A stretch of DNA of 63,407 nt from Frankiales bacterium (lineage in GTDB: Bacteria; Actinomycetota; Actinomycetes; Mycobacteriales; SCTD01): contig JAOPWV010000200.1 of NCBI GenBank assembly GCA_025965475.1, forward strand, positions 1-63,407. The letters are read 5' to 3'. A program made the position numbers and the translations under genes. The notes under the pieces are model-generated. The model ran no database searches. It was not told the origin of the DNA and saw only the letters and a program-made list of their open reading frames with translations. Below are positions 27,582 through 35,581 of this stretch, one piece after another. Numbering within the stretch: the first letter of the stretch is position 1; every line of letters starts with the position of its first letter.

Positions 27582-28490
27582 TCACCCGTTGCGGAAGCGG
27601 GCCCGTAGCGCCGACACGTTGCGGACGTAGGCGTGCGTCTGCGGCAGCATGCCCTGTGCGCGGATCGACCCGAGGCCCTGGTAGTAGCCGGCCAGCGCCT
27701 TGTCGGCGCGGCCGGTGCCGCGCACGAGCTGCTGGAGCAGCAGGACGCCCGCGGTCACGTTGTCCTCGGCGCGCAGGAGGTCGAGCCGGCGGCCGTACTG
27801 GGCGCTGAGGACGCGGGCGGTCGAGGGCAGGACCTGCATGATGCCGATCGCGTCGACGGGCGAGACGACGTGCTGCTGGAAGCCGCTCTCCTGGTAGGCG
27901 ACGGCAAGTGCCAGCGCGGGATCCACGCCGTGGCGACGGGCGGTCTTCGCCACCAGGCTGCGGACGCTCGCCCGGGACGGCTGGTGCCGGCTGGCCAGCG
28001 TCGCGCGATGGGCGGCGGCGGACTGCTGCACCGTGCCGGGGATGCGCGCGCCCGCGTTCACGCTGGGGGTGGTGCCGGTGGGTGCGGCCACCCGCCGGGG
28101 GATCGCGAGGTGACGGCCGACGACGACCATGCCGTTGCGGGGGAGCCCGTTGCGGGTGATGAGGGTCTGCACGCTGACGCCGTGCCGCCTCGCGATCGCC
28201 GAGAGGGTGTCGCCTCGCCGGACCGTGTAGCTCGTCTCGACGGTCCGGGTCGTCTGCCGTGCGCCGCCCGACGCCGACGGGACCCTGAGCAGGGCGCCGG
28301 CGTAGAGGGTGGCATTGCCCGGCAGGCTGTTGAGCGCCCGCAGGGCGGACACGGTCGTGTTGTGGCGCCGGGCGAGGTCCCACAGCGTGTCGCCGGACGC
28401 GACGCGGATGACCGACGGGGCACCGGCGGTGAGGACCGCGGCGAGGGTCGCGAGGACCACGAGCGTGCGCGCCGCGCGGCGGGGCCTCAT
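27582..28490 (-). CDS. Secreted lytic transglycosylase with two LysM domains
   Basis: The 302-residue precursor has a twin-Arg-containing basic start and hydrophobic signal sequence (RTLVVLATLAAVLTAG), two LysM domains (SGDTLWDLARRHNTTVSAL near 35-80, RRGDTLSAIARRHGVSVQTL near 95-140) and a C-terminal SLT domain with the catalytic Glu in YQESGF and GIMQVLPST. It should bind and cleave peptidoglycan outside the cell. ATG 28490 is chosen because the signal peptide starts there. It precedes the PASTA kinase gene on the same strand, a sensible cell-wall pairing. Confidence 0.9.
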   Translation of the reverse strand: MRPRRAARTLVVLATLAAVLTAGAPSVIRVASGDTLWDLARRHNTTVSALRALNSLPGNATLYAGALLRVPSASGGARQTTRTVETSYTVRRGDTLSAIARRHGVSVQTLITRNGLPRNGMVVVGRHLAIPRRVAAPTGTTPSVNAGARIPGTVQQSAAAHRATLASRHQPSRASVRSLVAKTARRHGVDPALALAVAYQESGFQQHVVSPVDAIGIMQVLPSTARVLSAQYGRRLDLLRAEDNVTAGVLLLQQLVRGTGRADKALAGYYQGLGSIRAQGMLPQTHAYVRNVSALRARFRNG

Positions 28491-28614
28491 GACACGTCCA
28501 GGGAGTCGACAGCAGGGGTGATCAACCCTCGGCACCGTAGTACGCGTGGGGCTGCTGTGACAAGAGTGATGGAAGTGAACACGTTAGGCGCAGCCAGCGC
28601 ATCCGGCCGGGAGC

Positions 28615-28629
28615 GACACGCCGCGTGTC
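28615..28629. repeat. Perfect inverted repeat in a divergent promoter region
   Basis: GACACG-CCG-CGTGTC lies in the 210-base gap (28491-28700) between the lytic transglycosylase and the Gfo/Idh/MocA operon. It could be an operator. I looked for a c-di-AMP (ydaO-type) riboswitch here and did not recognise one. Confidence 0.3.
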
Positions 28630-28687
28630 ACCGGTCTTCGCCGGCGCGCACCCCAGTTGCGAGCCAGCCGCAACAGCGATCGCGGCC

Positions 28688-28693
28688 TACCCT
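28688..28693 (+). promoter_or_regulatory. Putative -10 box of the ThuA-Gfo/Idh/MocA gene
   Basis: TACCCT lies 7 bases before the ATG at 28701, again without a Shine-Dalgarno. Confidence 0.45.
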
Positions 28694-28700
28694 CCGCCTC

Positions 28701-30314
28701 ATGGCGAGCATGTGCGCCCTGACCCGGGTCACCGTCCTGTCCTGCGAGGGCGTGCTGCACCAGCCCTTGCTCGGCTATCTCGCGCGCACCGGTCTGACGC
28801 TCACCGACCAGCCGGGCGGCCACGTCGTTCTCGTCCTCGGCGCGGACCGGCTGCCGGAGCGGGTCGAGGACGAGCTGCTCGCCCTCGAGGTGCCCGTGCT
28901 CGTCGTCGGGCCGACGATGAGCACGGCGGTGACCGACCATGCCGGGCTCGTGCCGGCCGGGCTGACACCGCTGCACGAGATCCGGGTACGCCCCGGGCCG
29001 GACGCGGGCGACGTCACCGCGCGATCCGGCGACGACCTGCTGTTCACCGACCTCTGGCCCCTGCAGGACAAGGTCGCCGACGACGTCGAGGTACTGCTGA
29101 CGGCGAGCATGGCGTTCGCGGACCATCCGGTGGCCACCTGGCGGCCGGCCACCGGGCTGGGCGTCCTGACCGTGGGCTCCACCGCCTCGACGTACGCGGA
29201 CCCGGCCTGGCAGCGCCTGGTGCACCGGTTGCTGCGCCGCATCACCGGTACCGCCGACGGTCCGGCGGTCCGCGTCGGGCTCCTCGGGTACGGCGCCATC
29301 GGGGCGGAACACAGTGCGGCCGTGGCGGTCACCGCCGGCCTCGAGCTGGCCGCCGTGTGCGACCCGCGTGCGGATCGTCTCGCGGCGGCGCCGCGCGTCC
29401 GGTCCTACACCGGCGGCGAGGACCTGCTCGCCGACGAGGGCGTCGACCTGATCGTCGTCAGCACCCCGCCGGACACGCACGCCGCCTGGGTGCTGCGCTG
29501 CCTGGAGGCCGGCAAGCACGTCGTCGTCGAGAAGCCGTTCTGCCTGACCGTGGAGGAGGCGGACCGGCAGATGGCGCTGGCGGCGGCCCGCGGCCTGACG
29601 CTGGCGGTCTACCAGAACCGCCGCTGGGACCCGGACTACCTGGCGCTGAAGAAGGTCGTGCGCAGCGGGCAGCTCGGCGACGTCTTCCACGTCGAGAGCT
29701 TCATCGGCGGCTACGGCCACCCGTGCAACTACTGGCACTCCGACGAGGCGGTCAGCGGCGGCGCCATCTACGACTGGGGCAGCCACTACCTGGACTGGGT
29801 GCTGGACCTGTTCGGCGGGGACGTGGAGTGGGTGTCGGCGACCACGCACAAGCGGGTCTGGCACGACGTCACGAACGCCGACCACAGCCGGGTGCTCGTG
29901 CACTTCACCGACGGCACCGAGGCGGAGTTCACCCACTCCGATCTGGCCGCGGCGCTCAAGCCGAAGTTCTACGTGCTGGGTACGGCCGGCGGTCTCATCG
30001 GCGACTGGCGACACGAGCGGGTGGTGGGCCGGTCGCCGATCGGGACGCTGGCCGAGGACCGGCTCGTGCACTCCGATTCGCCGGCCGCGTTGCGCGTGTT
30101 CATCCCCGACGGCAGGGGCGGCATCTCGGAGACGCTGCTGTCCGTCCCGCCGGCCCCCGCCGAACCGTTCCACCGGCAACTCGCGGACGCGCTGCTGTCC
30201 GGCGAGCCGATGGACGTGACCCCCGAGGGCTCGCGGCGCACCATCGCGGTCATGCAGGCCGCCACCCTCTCGGCGCGCGAGGGCGGTCGCCCGATGCCGC
30301 TCCCGACCCGATGA
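28701..30314 (+). CDS. ThuA-like domain fused to a Gfo/Idh/MocA oxidoreductase
   Basis: The 537-residue protein joins two families. Residues 1-190 look like a ThuA-type (class I amidotransferase-like) domain: GGHVVLVLG, HPVATWRP, then a GVLTVGSTASTYADPAWQRL block. From about residue 195 comes a complete NAD(P)-dependent oxidoreductase with VGLLGYGAIGAEH (Rossmann fold), EAGKHVVVEKPF (EKP motif) and GGGAIYDWGSHYLDWV-like dimer domain (here SGGAIYDWGSHYLDWV). ThuA proteins act in 3-keto-sugar and trehalose metabolism, so a sugar substrate is plausible. The track ORF beginning at 27633 is an extension. It overlaps the next oxidoreductase gene (ATGA). Confidence 0.8.
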   Translation: MASMCALTRVTVLSCEGVLHQPLLGYLARTGLTLTDQPGGHVVLVLGADRLPERVEDELLALEVPVLVVGPTMSTAVTDHAGLVPAGLTPLHEIRVRPGPDAGDVTARSGDDLLFTDLWPLQDKVADDVEVLLTASMAFADHPVATWRPATGLGVLTVGSTASTYADPAWQRLVHRLLRRITGTADGPAVRVGLLGYGAIGAEHSAAVAVTAGLELAAVCDPRADRLAAAPRVRSYTGGEDLLADEGVDLIVVSTPPDTHAAWVLRCLEAGKHVVVEKPFCLTVEEADRQMALAAARGLTLAVYQNRRWDPDYLALKKVVRSGQLGDVFHVESFIGGYGHPCNYWHSDEAVSGGAIYDWGSHYLDWVLDLFGGDVEWVSATTHKRVWHDVTNADHSRVLVHFTDGTEAEFTHSDLAAALKPKFYVLGTAGGLIGDWRHERVVGRSPIGTLAEDRLVHSDSPAALRVFIPDGRGGISETLLSVPPAPAEPFHRQLADALLSGEPMDVTPEGSRRTIAVMQAATLSAREGGRPMPLPTR

Positions 30315-31312
30315 GCAGGGCGATTCCCAGGAGACGCCCCGTCCGCTGGGGCTTCCTGGGGGCCGGCGTCATCGCCCGCAACGCCCTCGGCCCGGCCGTG
30401 GCGGCGGCCGACGGCGCGGTGCTGCAGGCCGCCGCGGCGCGCGACGTCGAGCGGGCCGCGGCGCTGGGGCCGGTGACGGCGTACGGCGACTACCGCGCAC
30501 TGCTCGACGACGAGGAGGTCGAGGCGGTCTACATCGCCCTGTCGAACGACCTGCACCTGCCGTGGACCGTTGCGGCGCTGCGTGCGGGCAAGGCGGTGCT
30601 CTGCGAGAAGCCGCTGGCGCTGACCGCGGCGCAGGTCGACGAGATGGCCGCGGTCGCCGCGGAAACGGGCGGCCTGCTCGTCGAGGCGTCCTGGTACCGC
30701 TGGCATCCGCGGGTCCGGCTGGCCCAGCGCCGCCTGTCGGAGCTCGGCCGGGTGCGGCACGTGGCCGCCGGGTTCACCTTCGACGGGCAGCTGGACGGGA
30801 ACTACCGGCTCGAGGTCGCCCGGGGCGGCGGGGCGATGTACGACGTCGGCTGCTACGCGGTCTCCGCCTGCCTGTGGGCGGTCGGGGAGGGCCTGCCCGC
30901 CGAGGTCGTGGCCCGCTCGACGTACGGCGGGACCGGCGTCGACCTGGTCACCGAGGCCATCCTGAGCTGGGAGTCGGGCGCCGAGGCCGAGGTCCGGGCC
31001 GGCATCTCCGGCGTCGAGGGTCAGTGGCTCGTCGCCACCGGGGAGCGCGGCGAGATCGAGCTGCCGGGCAAGTCGTACGCCTCCTGGACCGGCGACGCCA
31101 CGGAGCTGTGGGTCTCGGACGGCCGGGACAGCGAACGCGTGCCGCTGGAGGCGACCGATGCCTACCGGATCATGGTCGAGGAGATGTCGTCCGTGCTCCG
31201 GGGCGGCCCGGGATGGGTGCTGCCCGTGGCCGAGTCACGGCAGACGGCGGCGGTGCTCGATGCCGCCCGGACCAGCGCCGCAGACGGCAGTGCCCCGGTG
31301 CGGCCGGCCTGA
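30311..31312 (+). CDS. Gfo/Idh/MocA-family oxidoreductase
   Basis: The 333-residue protein has WGFLGAGVIA (NAD(P) loop), AGKAVLCEKPLALT (EKP) and GGGAMYDVGCYAVSACLW, where Asp and Tyr stand at the usual catalytic-dimer positions. The ATG overlaps the TGA of the ThuA-Gfo gene, so the two oxidoreductases are made together and probably act on successive oxidation states or epimers of the same sugar. It is closest in style to the glucose-fructose oxidoreductase/dehydrogenase group. Substrate unknown. Confidence 0.85.
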   Translation: MSRAIPRRRPVRWGFLGAGVIARNALGPAVAAADGAVLQAAAARDVERAAALGPVTAYGDYRALLDDEEVEAVYIALSNDLHLPWTVAALRAGKAVLCEKPLALTAAQVDEMAAVAAETGGLLVEASWYRWHPRVRLAQRRLSELGRVRHVAAGFTFDGQLDGNYRLEVARGGGAMYDVGCYAVSACLWAVGEGLPAEVVARSTYGGTGVDLVTEAILSWESGAEAEVRAGISGVEGQWLVATGERGEIELPGKSYASWTGDATELWVSDGRDSERVPLEATDAYRIMVEEMSSVLRGGPGWVLPVAESRQTAAVLDAARTSAADGSAPVRPA

Positions 31313-31320
31313 CACAGCAT

Positions 31321-31366
31321 CACCGCCACATCATCACCGCCACATCACCGCCACATCACCGCCACA
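31321..31366. repeat. Short tandem repeat (CACCGCCACAT x4)
   Basis: Four copies of an 11-base unit lie just after the second oxidoreductase stop, with CAT inserted between the first two and the last copy ending CACA. The 139-base gap 31313-31451 holds nothing else apart from the -10 box of the next gene. Confidence 0.8.
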
Positions 31367-31439
31367 AAGGGCGGGCCCCCGTAGAACCGGCTCACGCCGC
31401 TCATGTCGCGCCCGGGCGGGGCCGGCGTGGGCGAGCCTC

Positions 31440-31445
31440 TAGGCT
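31440..31445 (+). promoter_or_regulatory. Putative -10 box of the Rv2175c-like gene
   Basis: TAGGCT lies 6 bases before the ATG at 31452; no Shine-Dalgarno. Confidence 0.5.
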
Positions 31446-31451
31446 CGGGGC

Positions 31452-31784
31452 ATGGAGCTGCTGCCACTTCCCGACGTCGCCGAGCGCACGGGCCGCGACA
31501 TCATGGCGGTCCGCCAGTTGGTCAAGGACGGCAAGGTCGTGCCCGTACACCGGGACGAGGACCACGTCCTGTGCCTCCAGGCCGATCAGCTCGACGACGA
31601 GGGCAACCCGGTCAAGCACCTGCCGGCCGTGATCACCCTGCTGCGCGACGCACGCTTCTCCGACGAGGAGCTCCTGCGGTGGCTCAACACCGCCGACGAC
31701 ACCCTGCCGGGCACCCCCCTGCAGGCGCTGCGGGAGAACCGCGGCACGGAGATCAAGCGCCGGGCGCAGGCGACCGGTTTCTAG
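31452..31784 (+). CDS. Rv2175c-family winged-helix DNA-binding protein, predicted kinase substrate
   Basis: The 110-residue protein matches the Rv2175c family: LPLPDVAERTGRDIMAVRQL resembles a helix-turn-helix, followed by a wing and a C-terminal domain with GTPLQALRENRGTEIKRRAQ. In M. tuberculosis Rv2175c is phosphorylated by the neighbouring kinase PknL, which lowers DNA binding. Here a kinase gene is 4 kb away with the oxidoreductase pair inserted between. The N-terminal Thr targeted in the mycobacterial protein is not present at the extreme N-terminus here. It shares a CTAG with the convergent PsiE-like gene as overlapping stops. Confidence 0.85.
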   Translation: MELLPLPDVAERTGRDIMAVRQLVKDGKVVPVHRDEDHVLCLQADQLDDEGNPVKHLPAVITLLRDARFSDEELLRWLNTADDTLPGTPLQALRENRGTEIKRRAQATGF

Positions 31785-32335
31785 CCGCCGGTGGTCTCGG
31801 CCGGTTGCTTCTCCTTGACGCGGAGCAGCACGATCGCCACCGAGAGGAGCAGGATCAGCGCGCCGAGCAGGCCGAGCTCCACCATGGCCCGGGCGAACTC
31901 CGGCCCCTTGGGCAGGTACTCGTTCGCGGCCTTCACCGACAGCAGCAGGATCTCCTTGATGCTGGCGAGGATCCCGGCGATGAGGAACGGCTCCGCGACG
32001 ATCTGCCGCTCCGCGAGAGTCGTGCGCACCGCGTAGAGCAGCTCCACGAAGATGAAGACGAGCAGCAGGCTGTCCAGCACGTCGAGCATCACGTCGTCGC
32101 CGCTCCTGGTGGAGCGGTCCCAGAGGACGATGGCCGACCGGATCGTCACGATGATCGCGCCGATGGCGAGCAGGGCGGCGATGGACACGTAGATCACGTC
32201 CTCGACCGTCCCGAGCAGCCGGTTGCCGAGGCGGACGGCCGGTGGCAACGGCTGGTCGGTGCCGTTCCCCTCGTCGGGCTCGGTCTTCTCGGCTTGCTTC
32301 TTGGCCTGCGGCTTTGCCGGCGGGGCGGTGGGCAT
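31781..32335 (-). CDS. PsiE-family (phosphate-starvation-inducible E-like) membrane protein
   Basis: The 184-residue protein has a charged Lys/Ala/Pro-rich N-terminal tail and four hydrophobic helices; the second to third contain LDSLLLVFIFVELLYAVRTT and the conserved FLIAGILASIKEILLLS of the PsiE family. Start ATG 32335 gives the family length plus tail. Function unknown beyond the phosphate-starvation link in E. coli. It is divergent from the lycopene cyclase genes. Confidence 0.8.
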   Translation of the reverse strand: MPTAPPAKPQAKKQAEKTEPDEGNGTDQPLPPAVRLGNRLLGTVEDVIYVSIAALLAIGAIIVTIRSAIVLWDRSTRSGDDVMLDVLDSLLLVFIFVELLYAVRTTLAERQIVAEPFLIAGILASIKEILLLSVKAANEYLPKGPEFARAMVELGLLGALILLLSVAIVLLRVKEKQPAETTGG

Positions 32336-32370
32336 CGCGACATGATGCCCGATCCGCCGGACCGGCCCCG

Positions 32371-32376
32371 TACGCT
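32371..32376 (+). promoter_or_regulatory. Putative -10 box of crtYc-crtYd
   Basis: TACGCT lies 9 bases before the GTG at 32386, so the transcript would start within a few bases of the start codon. Confidence 0.35.
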
Positions 32377-32385
32377 CCTGGCGTC

Positions 32386-32715
32386 GTGGACCAGAACCTG
32401 CTCTACCTGCTCGTGCTCGCCGGCTGTCTGCTGGCCACCGCGCCGTTGGAGATCGTCCTGCACACACGGGTCTACGCCCGTCGCCGGCGGCTGCTGCTGA
32501 CGCTGCTCCCGGTCTTCCTGGTCTTCACGACCTGGGACGCCCTGGCCATCCGGGCCGGGCATTGGGCGTACGACCCCCGGCAGACCACCGGCGTCCACGT
32601 CGGCGACGTCCCCCTCGAGGAGCTGCTGTTCTTCCTCGTCGTCCCGGTCTGCTCGGTGCTGGCCCTGGAGGCGGTCCGGGCGGCCCGCGGCTGGCCGGCC
32701 GGTGACGAGCGATGA
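32386..32715 (+). CDS. crtYc: Lycopene cyclase subunit c (CrtYc type)
   Basis: The 109-residue protein has three hydrophobic helices and the lycopene-cyclase-domain signatures DALAIRAGHWAYDPRQTTG and PLEELLFFLVVPVC, where PxEE is essential in heterodimeric cyclases. With CrtYd it forms the membrane lycopene cyclase of actinobacteria. Start GTG 32386 is chosen; the longer track ORF runs back over the promoter. Ring type (beta or epsilon) cannot be read directly, but beta is the likeliest given the CrtO ketolase. Confidence 0.9.
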   Translation: MDQNLLYLLVLAGCLLATAPLEIVLHTRVYARRRRLLLTLLPVFLVFTTWDALAIRAGHWAYDPRQTTGVHVGDVPLEELLFFLVVPVCSVLALEAVRAARGWPAGDER

Positions 32716-33011
32716 CGTACACGCAGGCGGCGGTGCTCGGCGTCGTGGGCACGGTCCTGCTCGACCTGGTCGTGCTGCGCACCCGGCTGCTCACGCGCAA
32801 GCTGTTCTGGACGGCGTACGCGATCATCGTGTTCTTCCAGTTGGTGACCAACGGGATCCTCACCGGCCGGCACGTCGTCACCTACGACCCGGACGTGATC
32901 CTCGGGCCGCGGGTCGTCTACGCGCCGGTGGAGGACCTGCTGTTCGGTTTCGCGCTGGTCGTGCAGACGCTGTCCTGGTGGGTGTTCTGGGGACGCCGCC
33001 TGGAGCGCTGA
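32712..33011 (+). CDS. crtYd: Lycopene cyclase subunit d (CrtYd type)
   Basis: The 99-residue partner has three helices and APVEDLLFGFALVVQTLSWWVFWG, the second PxED/E motif of heterodimeric cyclases, and NGILTGRHVVTYDPDVILG. Its ATG overlaps the crtYc stop (ATGA), which secures equal synthesis. The pair converts lycopene to gamma-carotene or beta-carotene. Confidence 0.9.
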   Translation: MTYTQAAVLGVVGTVLLDLVVLRTRLLTRKLFWTAYAIIVFFQLVTNGILTGRHVVTYDPDVILGPRVVYAPVEDLLFGFALVVQTLSWWVFWGRRLER

Positions 33012-33013
33012 GC

Positions 33014-33316
33014 TCAGAAGTGGGCGATGATCGCGACGATCATCCCGGCCACCAGGATCACCACGATCCCGATGAGCGTGAGGGTCACGACGATCGGCGT
33101 GCGCGAGGCGGCGACCGGCTCGACCGGGGGCGGCCGGTGGTCCTCCACGGCCCCGGAGATCTGGTCGGCCTCCGGCGGGGTCTCGCCGGGCGGCACGCCG
33201 CCACCGGGCTCCAGTCCGGGTGTCTCGATCGGATCCGGGTCGGGGTCGTGGTGGCGGTGCTCGGGACCGGTCACCCGCTGAGCGTCACCGTTGTACGCGG
33301 ACCGAAACGCCGTCAT
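33014..33316 (-). CDS. DUF6480-like small membrane protein
   Basis: The 100-residue protein has an acidic His/Asp/Pro-rich N-terminus, the segment PGGGVPPGETPPEADQISG that I associate with DUF6480, and one C-terminal membrane helix (VVTLTLIGIVVILVAGMIVAIIA). Its ATG lies inside the 3' end of crtB in another frame, overlapping by 32 bases, so translation may be coupled. Function unknown. Confidence 0.75.
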   Translation of the reverse strand: MTAFRSAYNGDAQRVTGPEHRHHDPDPDPIETPGLEPGGGVPPGETPPEADQISGAVEDHRPPPVEPVAASRTPIVVTLTLIGIVVILVAGMIVAIIAHF

Positions 33317-34250
33317 CGTCGTGTCCCTGCGCCGGGCCGCGGCGGGCGGCCCGCGCCCGGACGAGGCCCGGCACCGCCACCCGCGCACGGCGGGCCGCGC
33401 CGACCGAGACACGCCTGTCGAGCACCGCGTAGCCGGCCCGCTCGACCTCGTCGAGGATCCCGCCGTACAGGGCCAGCGCCGTCTCGATGCACGGCCGGCT
33501 TGTCGGGTGGAGCAGCCGGACCCCCTGCGCCGCGCTGCGGTAGAGCTCGCGGGTGCGGGCCACCTCGAAGGCCAGCAGCCGGCGGACCGGACCGTCCACG
33601 ACGCCGTGGGCGAGGTGCTCGCGGGTCACGCCGAACGCGGCGAGGTCCTCGGCCGGCAGGTACACCCGTCCGCGCCGCAGGTCCTCGCCGACGTCGCGGA
33701 TGAAGTTGCTGAGCTGGAAGGCGACCCCGAGGTCGACGGCGTACGGGTCGGCGATCTCGCGCGGGACCACCGGTTCGAGCAGCGGGACCATCTCGAGCCC
33801 GATCACCGCGGCGGATCCGTACACGTAGCCCAGGAGATCCTCGTAGGTCGGGTACGAGGTCACCGTCAGGTCCATCCGCATCGAGGCCAGGAACGCCTCG
33901 ATGTAGGCCACGGGGATCTCCCAGCGGCGGAGGGTGTCGACGAGTGCCCGCGACACCAGGTCGTCCGACCTGCCAGCCGCCAGGTCGGCCAGGACCTCGT
34001 CGCCCCAGCGGGCGAGCCGGTCCGCTTTCTCCGCCTCGGTCAAGGTCGAGGCGAGGTCGTCGACGAGTTCGTCCGCGTAGCGCGCGAAGCCGTAGAGCGC
34101 GTGCACGTAGGGCCGCTTCCACGGCGGCAGCAGCAGGGTGGCGAGGTAGTAGGTCCGGCCGTGCGCGGAGTTCAGCCGCCGGCACGCCTCGTACGACGCG
34201 CGCAGCGCCGGGTCGGTGATCCCGGCGGCGTCGAGCTCGCGGCCGCTCAT
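33285..34250 (-). CDS. crtB: Phytoene synthase
   Basis: The 321-residue enzyme condenses two geranylgeranyl-PP molecules to phytoene. It has YARYADELVDDL-type first Asp-rich motif (here FARYADELVDD), the substrate Arg region, and the second motif FQLSNFIRDVGEDLRRGRVYLP. ATG 34250 overlaps the stop of the mannosyltransferase gene (ATGA). It is third in the crtI - mannosyltransferase - crtB - DUF6480 operon. The tail is Arg-rich and overlaps the next gene. Confidence 0.93.
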   Translation of the reverse strand: MSGRELDAAGITDPALRASYEACRRLNSAHGRTYYLATLLLPPWKRPYVHALYGFARYADELVDDLASTLTEAEKADRLARWGDEVLADLAAGRSDDLVSRALVDTLRRWEIPVAYIEAFLASMRMDLTVTSYPTYEDLLGYVYGSAAVIGLEMVPLLEPVVPREIADPYAVDLGVAFQLSNFIRDVGEDLRRGRVYLPAEDLAAFGVTREHLAHGVVDGPVRRLLAFEVARTRELYRSAAQGVRLLHPTSRPCIETALALYGGILDEVERAGYAVLDRRVSVGAARRARVAVPGLVRARAARRGPAQGHDDDGVSVRVQR

Positions 34251-35581
34251 GCCGGTGCCCGCTCGGCGGTGCGGCGTACGACGAGGACGGCCGCCGCGGC
34301 CGCCAGCAGCGCCGGGACGCCGTAGAGGGGCGGTCGCACCAGGTGCCGGCCGCTGGGCAGGACGAGCAGGCAGAGCACCACGCAGGTGGCGGCGAACGCG
34401 GTGGCGGTCCGCTTGCCGATCACGGCGGCGAGCAGCACGAGGCCCCACAGCAGGTACCACGCCTGCACGGTCGGTCCGAGGACCACGACCGCGAGCAGGG
34501 CCAGCCCGAGGGCGCGGACCGGGCCGACGCGGTCGGCGCGCAGCAGCAGCACCGCGCTCACCGCCAGCCCGGCGAGCACCCCGAGGAACTGCACGACGTG
34601 CAGGCCGCCATCGGCCAGCTCGCCCACGGCCAGCCCCAGGCCGGTCGTCGGGGAGAACAGGCTCAGCCGGGCATTGCCCGCATCGAGCGTGTGGACCCAG
34701 CCCCAGCCCAGACCGGTCGCGGCCGTGACGAGGACCGCGGTGACCGCGGCGGTCAGCGCCACCGTCAGAGCGGCCCGGGCCCGCTCGGTCACGCCGATCA
34801 CCGTGAGGGGCAGGAAAGCCAGTCCCGCCGCGGCGGGGGCCTTGACCAGGGCGGCGAGCGTGACGAGTGCGCCGGCGGCGACCAGCCGGCCGGGCATCCG
34901 GGTCGTCATGGCCACGGCGATGCCGGCCACGAGCAGCCCGATCATCAGGGCGTCGTTGTGGGCGCCGGCCACCAGGTGCAGCAGCACGAGAGGATTGGCC
35001 AGGCCGAGCCAGAGCGCGCGGACCGGCGGGACGCCGTGCGCCGCCGCCAGCCGCGGGAGCCCCCAGGCGACGAGCGCGAGCCCGGCCACCACGAGCAGCC
35101 GCAGCGCCAGCACGGTCGCGAAGACGTGCTCGCCGGTGGCCCGCTCGAGCTGCCCGGCCAGCCACAGGAACACCGGGCCGTACGGCGAGGGCGTGCCGCC
35201 CCAGACGCCGTCGACCTCCGCCGCCAGCGGACCGGGCACGCTGCTGGGGCCGGCCGTGTACGGGTCCAGGCCGAGTGCGACGAGGCGGGCCTGACCGGCG
35301 TACGCGTAGACGTCCCGGCTGAACAGCGGCGGCCCGACCAGCAGCGGCAGCGCCCAGAGCCCGAAGGCCCGCAGGACCAGCCCGGTCGAGCGGGCCCGCC
35401 GCAGGAACCACCATGCGACGAGGAGCAGCACCACCCCGCACATGCTCAGCACGGTCGACGCGACGACCGCCCCGTGCAGCGGACCCGCGTAGGTGCTCGG
35501 CATGGCGCCGGCCCCCAGACCGCCGACGGCCACCAGGAGGCTGCCGGCGAGGCCGACGGCGAGCAGGCGGCGGTCGGTCAC
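34247..35581 (-). CDS. mptA: GT-C polyprenol-phosphomannose-dependent alpha-1,6-mannosyltransferase (MptA/MptB-like)
   Basis: The 444-residue integral membrane protein has about 12 hydrophobic segments and the extracellular loop SRDVYAYAGQARLVALGLDPY, typical of MptA/MptB enzymes that build the lipomannan backbone from polyprenyl-phosphomannose. By position (next to the GGPP synthase and not far from Rv2175c) it matches Rv2174/MptA. It is nevertheless translationally locked between crtI (GTGA) and crtB (ATGA), so mannosylation of a carotenoid is a possible alternative. Confidence 0.82.
   Translation of the reverse strand: MTDRRLLAVGLAGSLLVAVGGLGAGAMPSTYAGPLHGAVVASTVLSMCGVVLLLVAWWFLRRARSTGLVLRAFGLWALPLLVGPPLFSRDVYAYAGQARLVALGLDPYTAGPSSVPGPLAAEVDGVWGGTPSPYGPVFLWLAGQLERATGEHVFATVLALRLLVVAGLALVAWGLPRLAAAHGVPPVRALWLGLANPLVLLHLVAGAHNDALMIGLLVAGIAVAMTTRMPGRLVAAGALVTLAALVKAPAAAGLAFLPLTVIGVTERARAALTVALTAAVTAVLVTAATGLGWGWVHTLDAGNARLSLFSPTTGLGLAVGELADGGLHVVQFLGVLAGLAVSAVLLLRADRVGPVRALGLALLAVVVLGPTVQAWYLLWGLVLLAAVIGKRTATAFAATCVVLCLLVLPSGRHLVRPPLYGVPALLAAAAAVLVVRRTAERAPA

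Noticed and set aside
28491-28700. A ydaO-type (c-di-AMP) riboswitch before the LysM transglycosylase
   Set aside because: Such switches often precede cell-wall hydrolase genes in actinobacteria, but I could not recognise the conserved core; only a small inverted repeat is visible.
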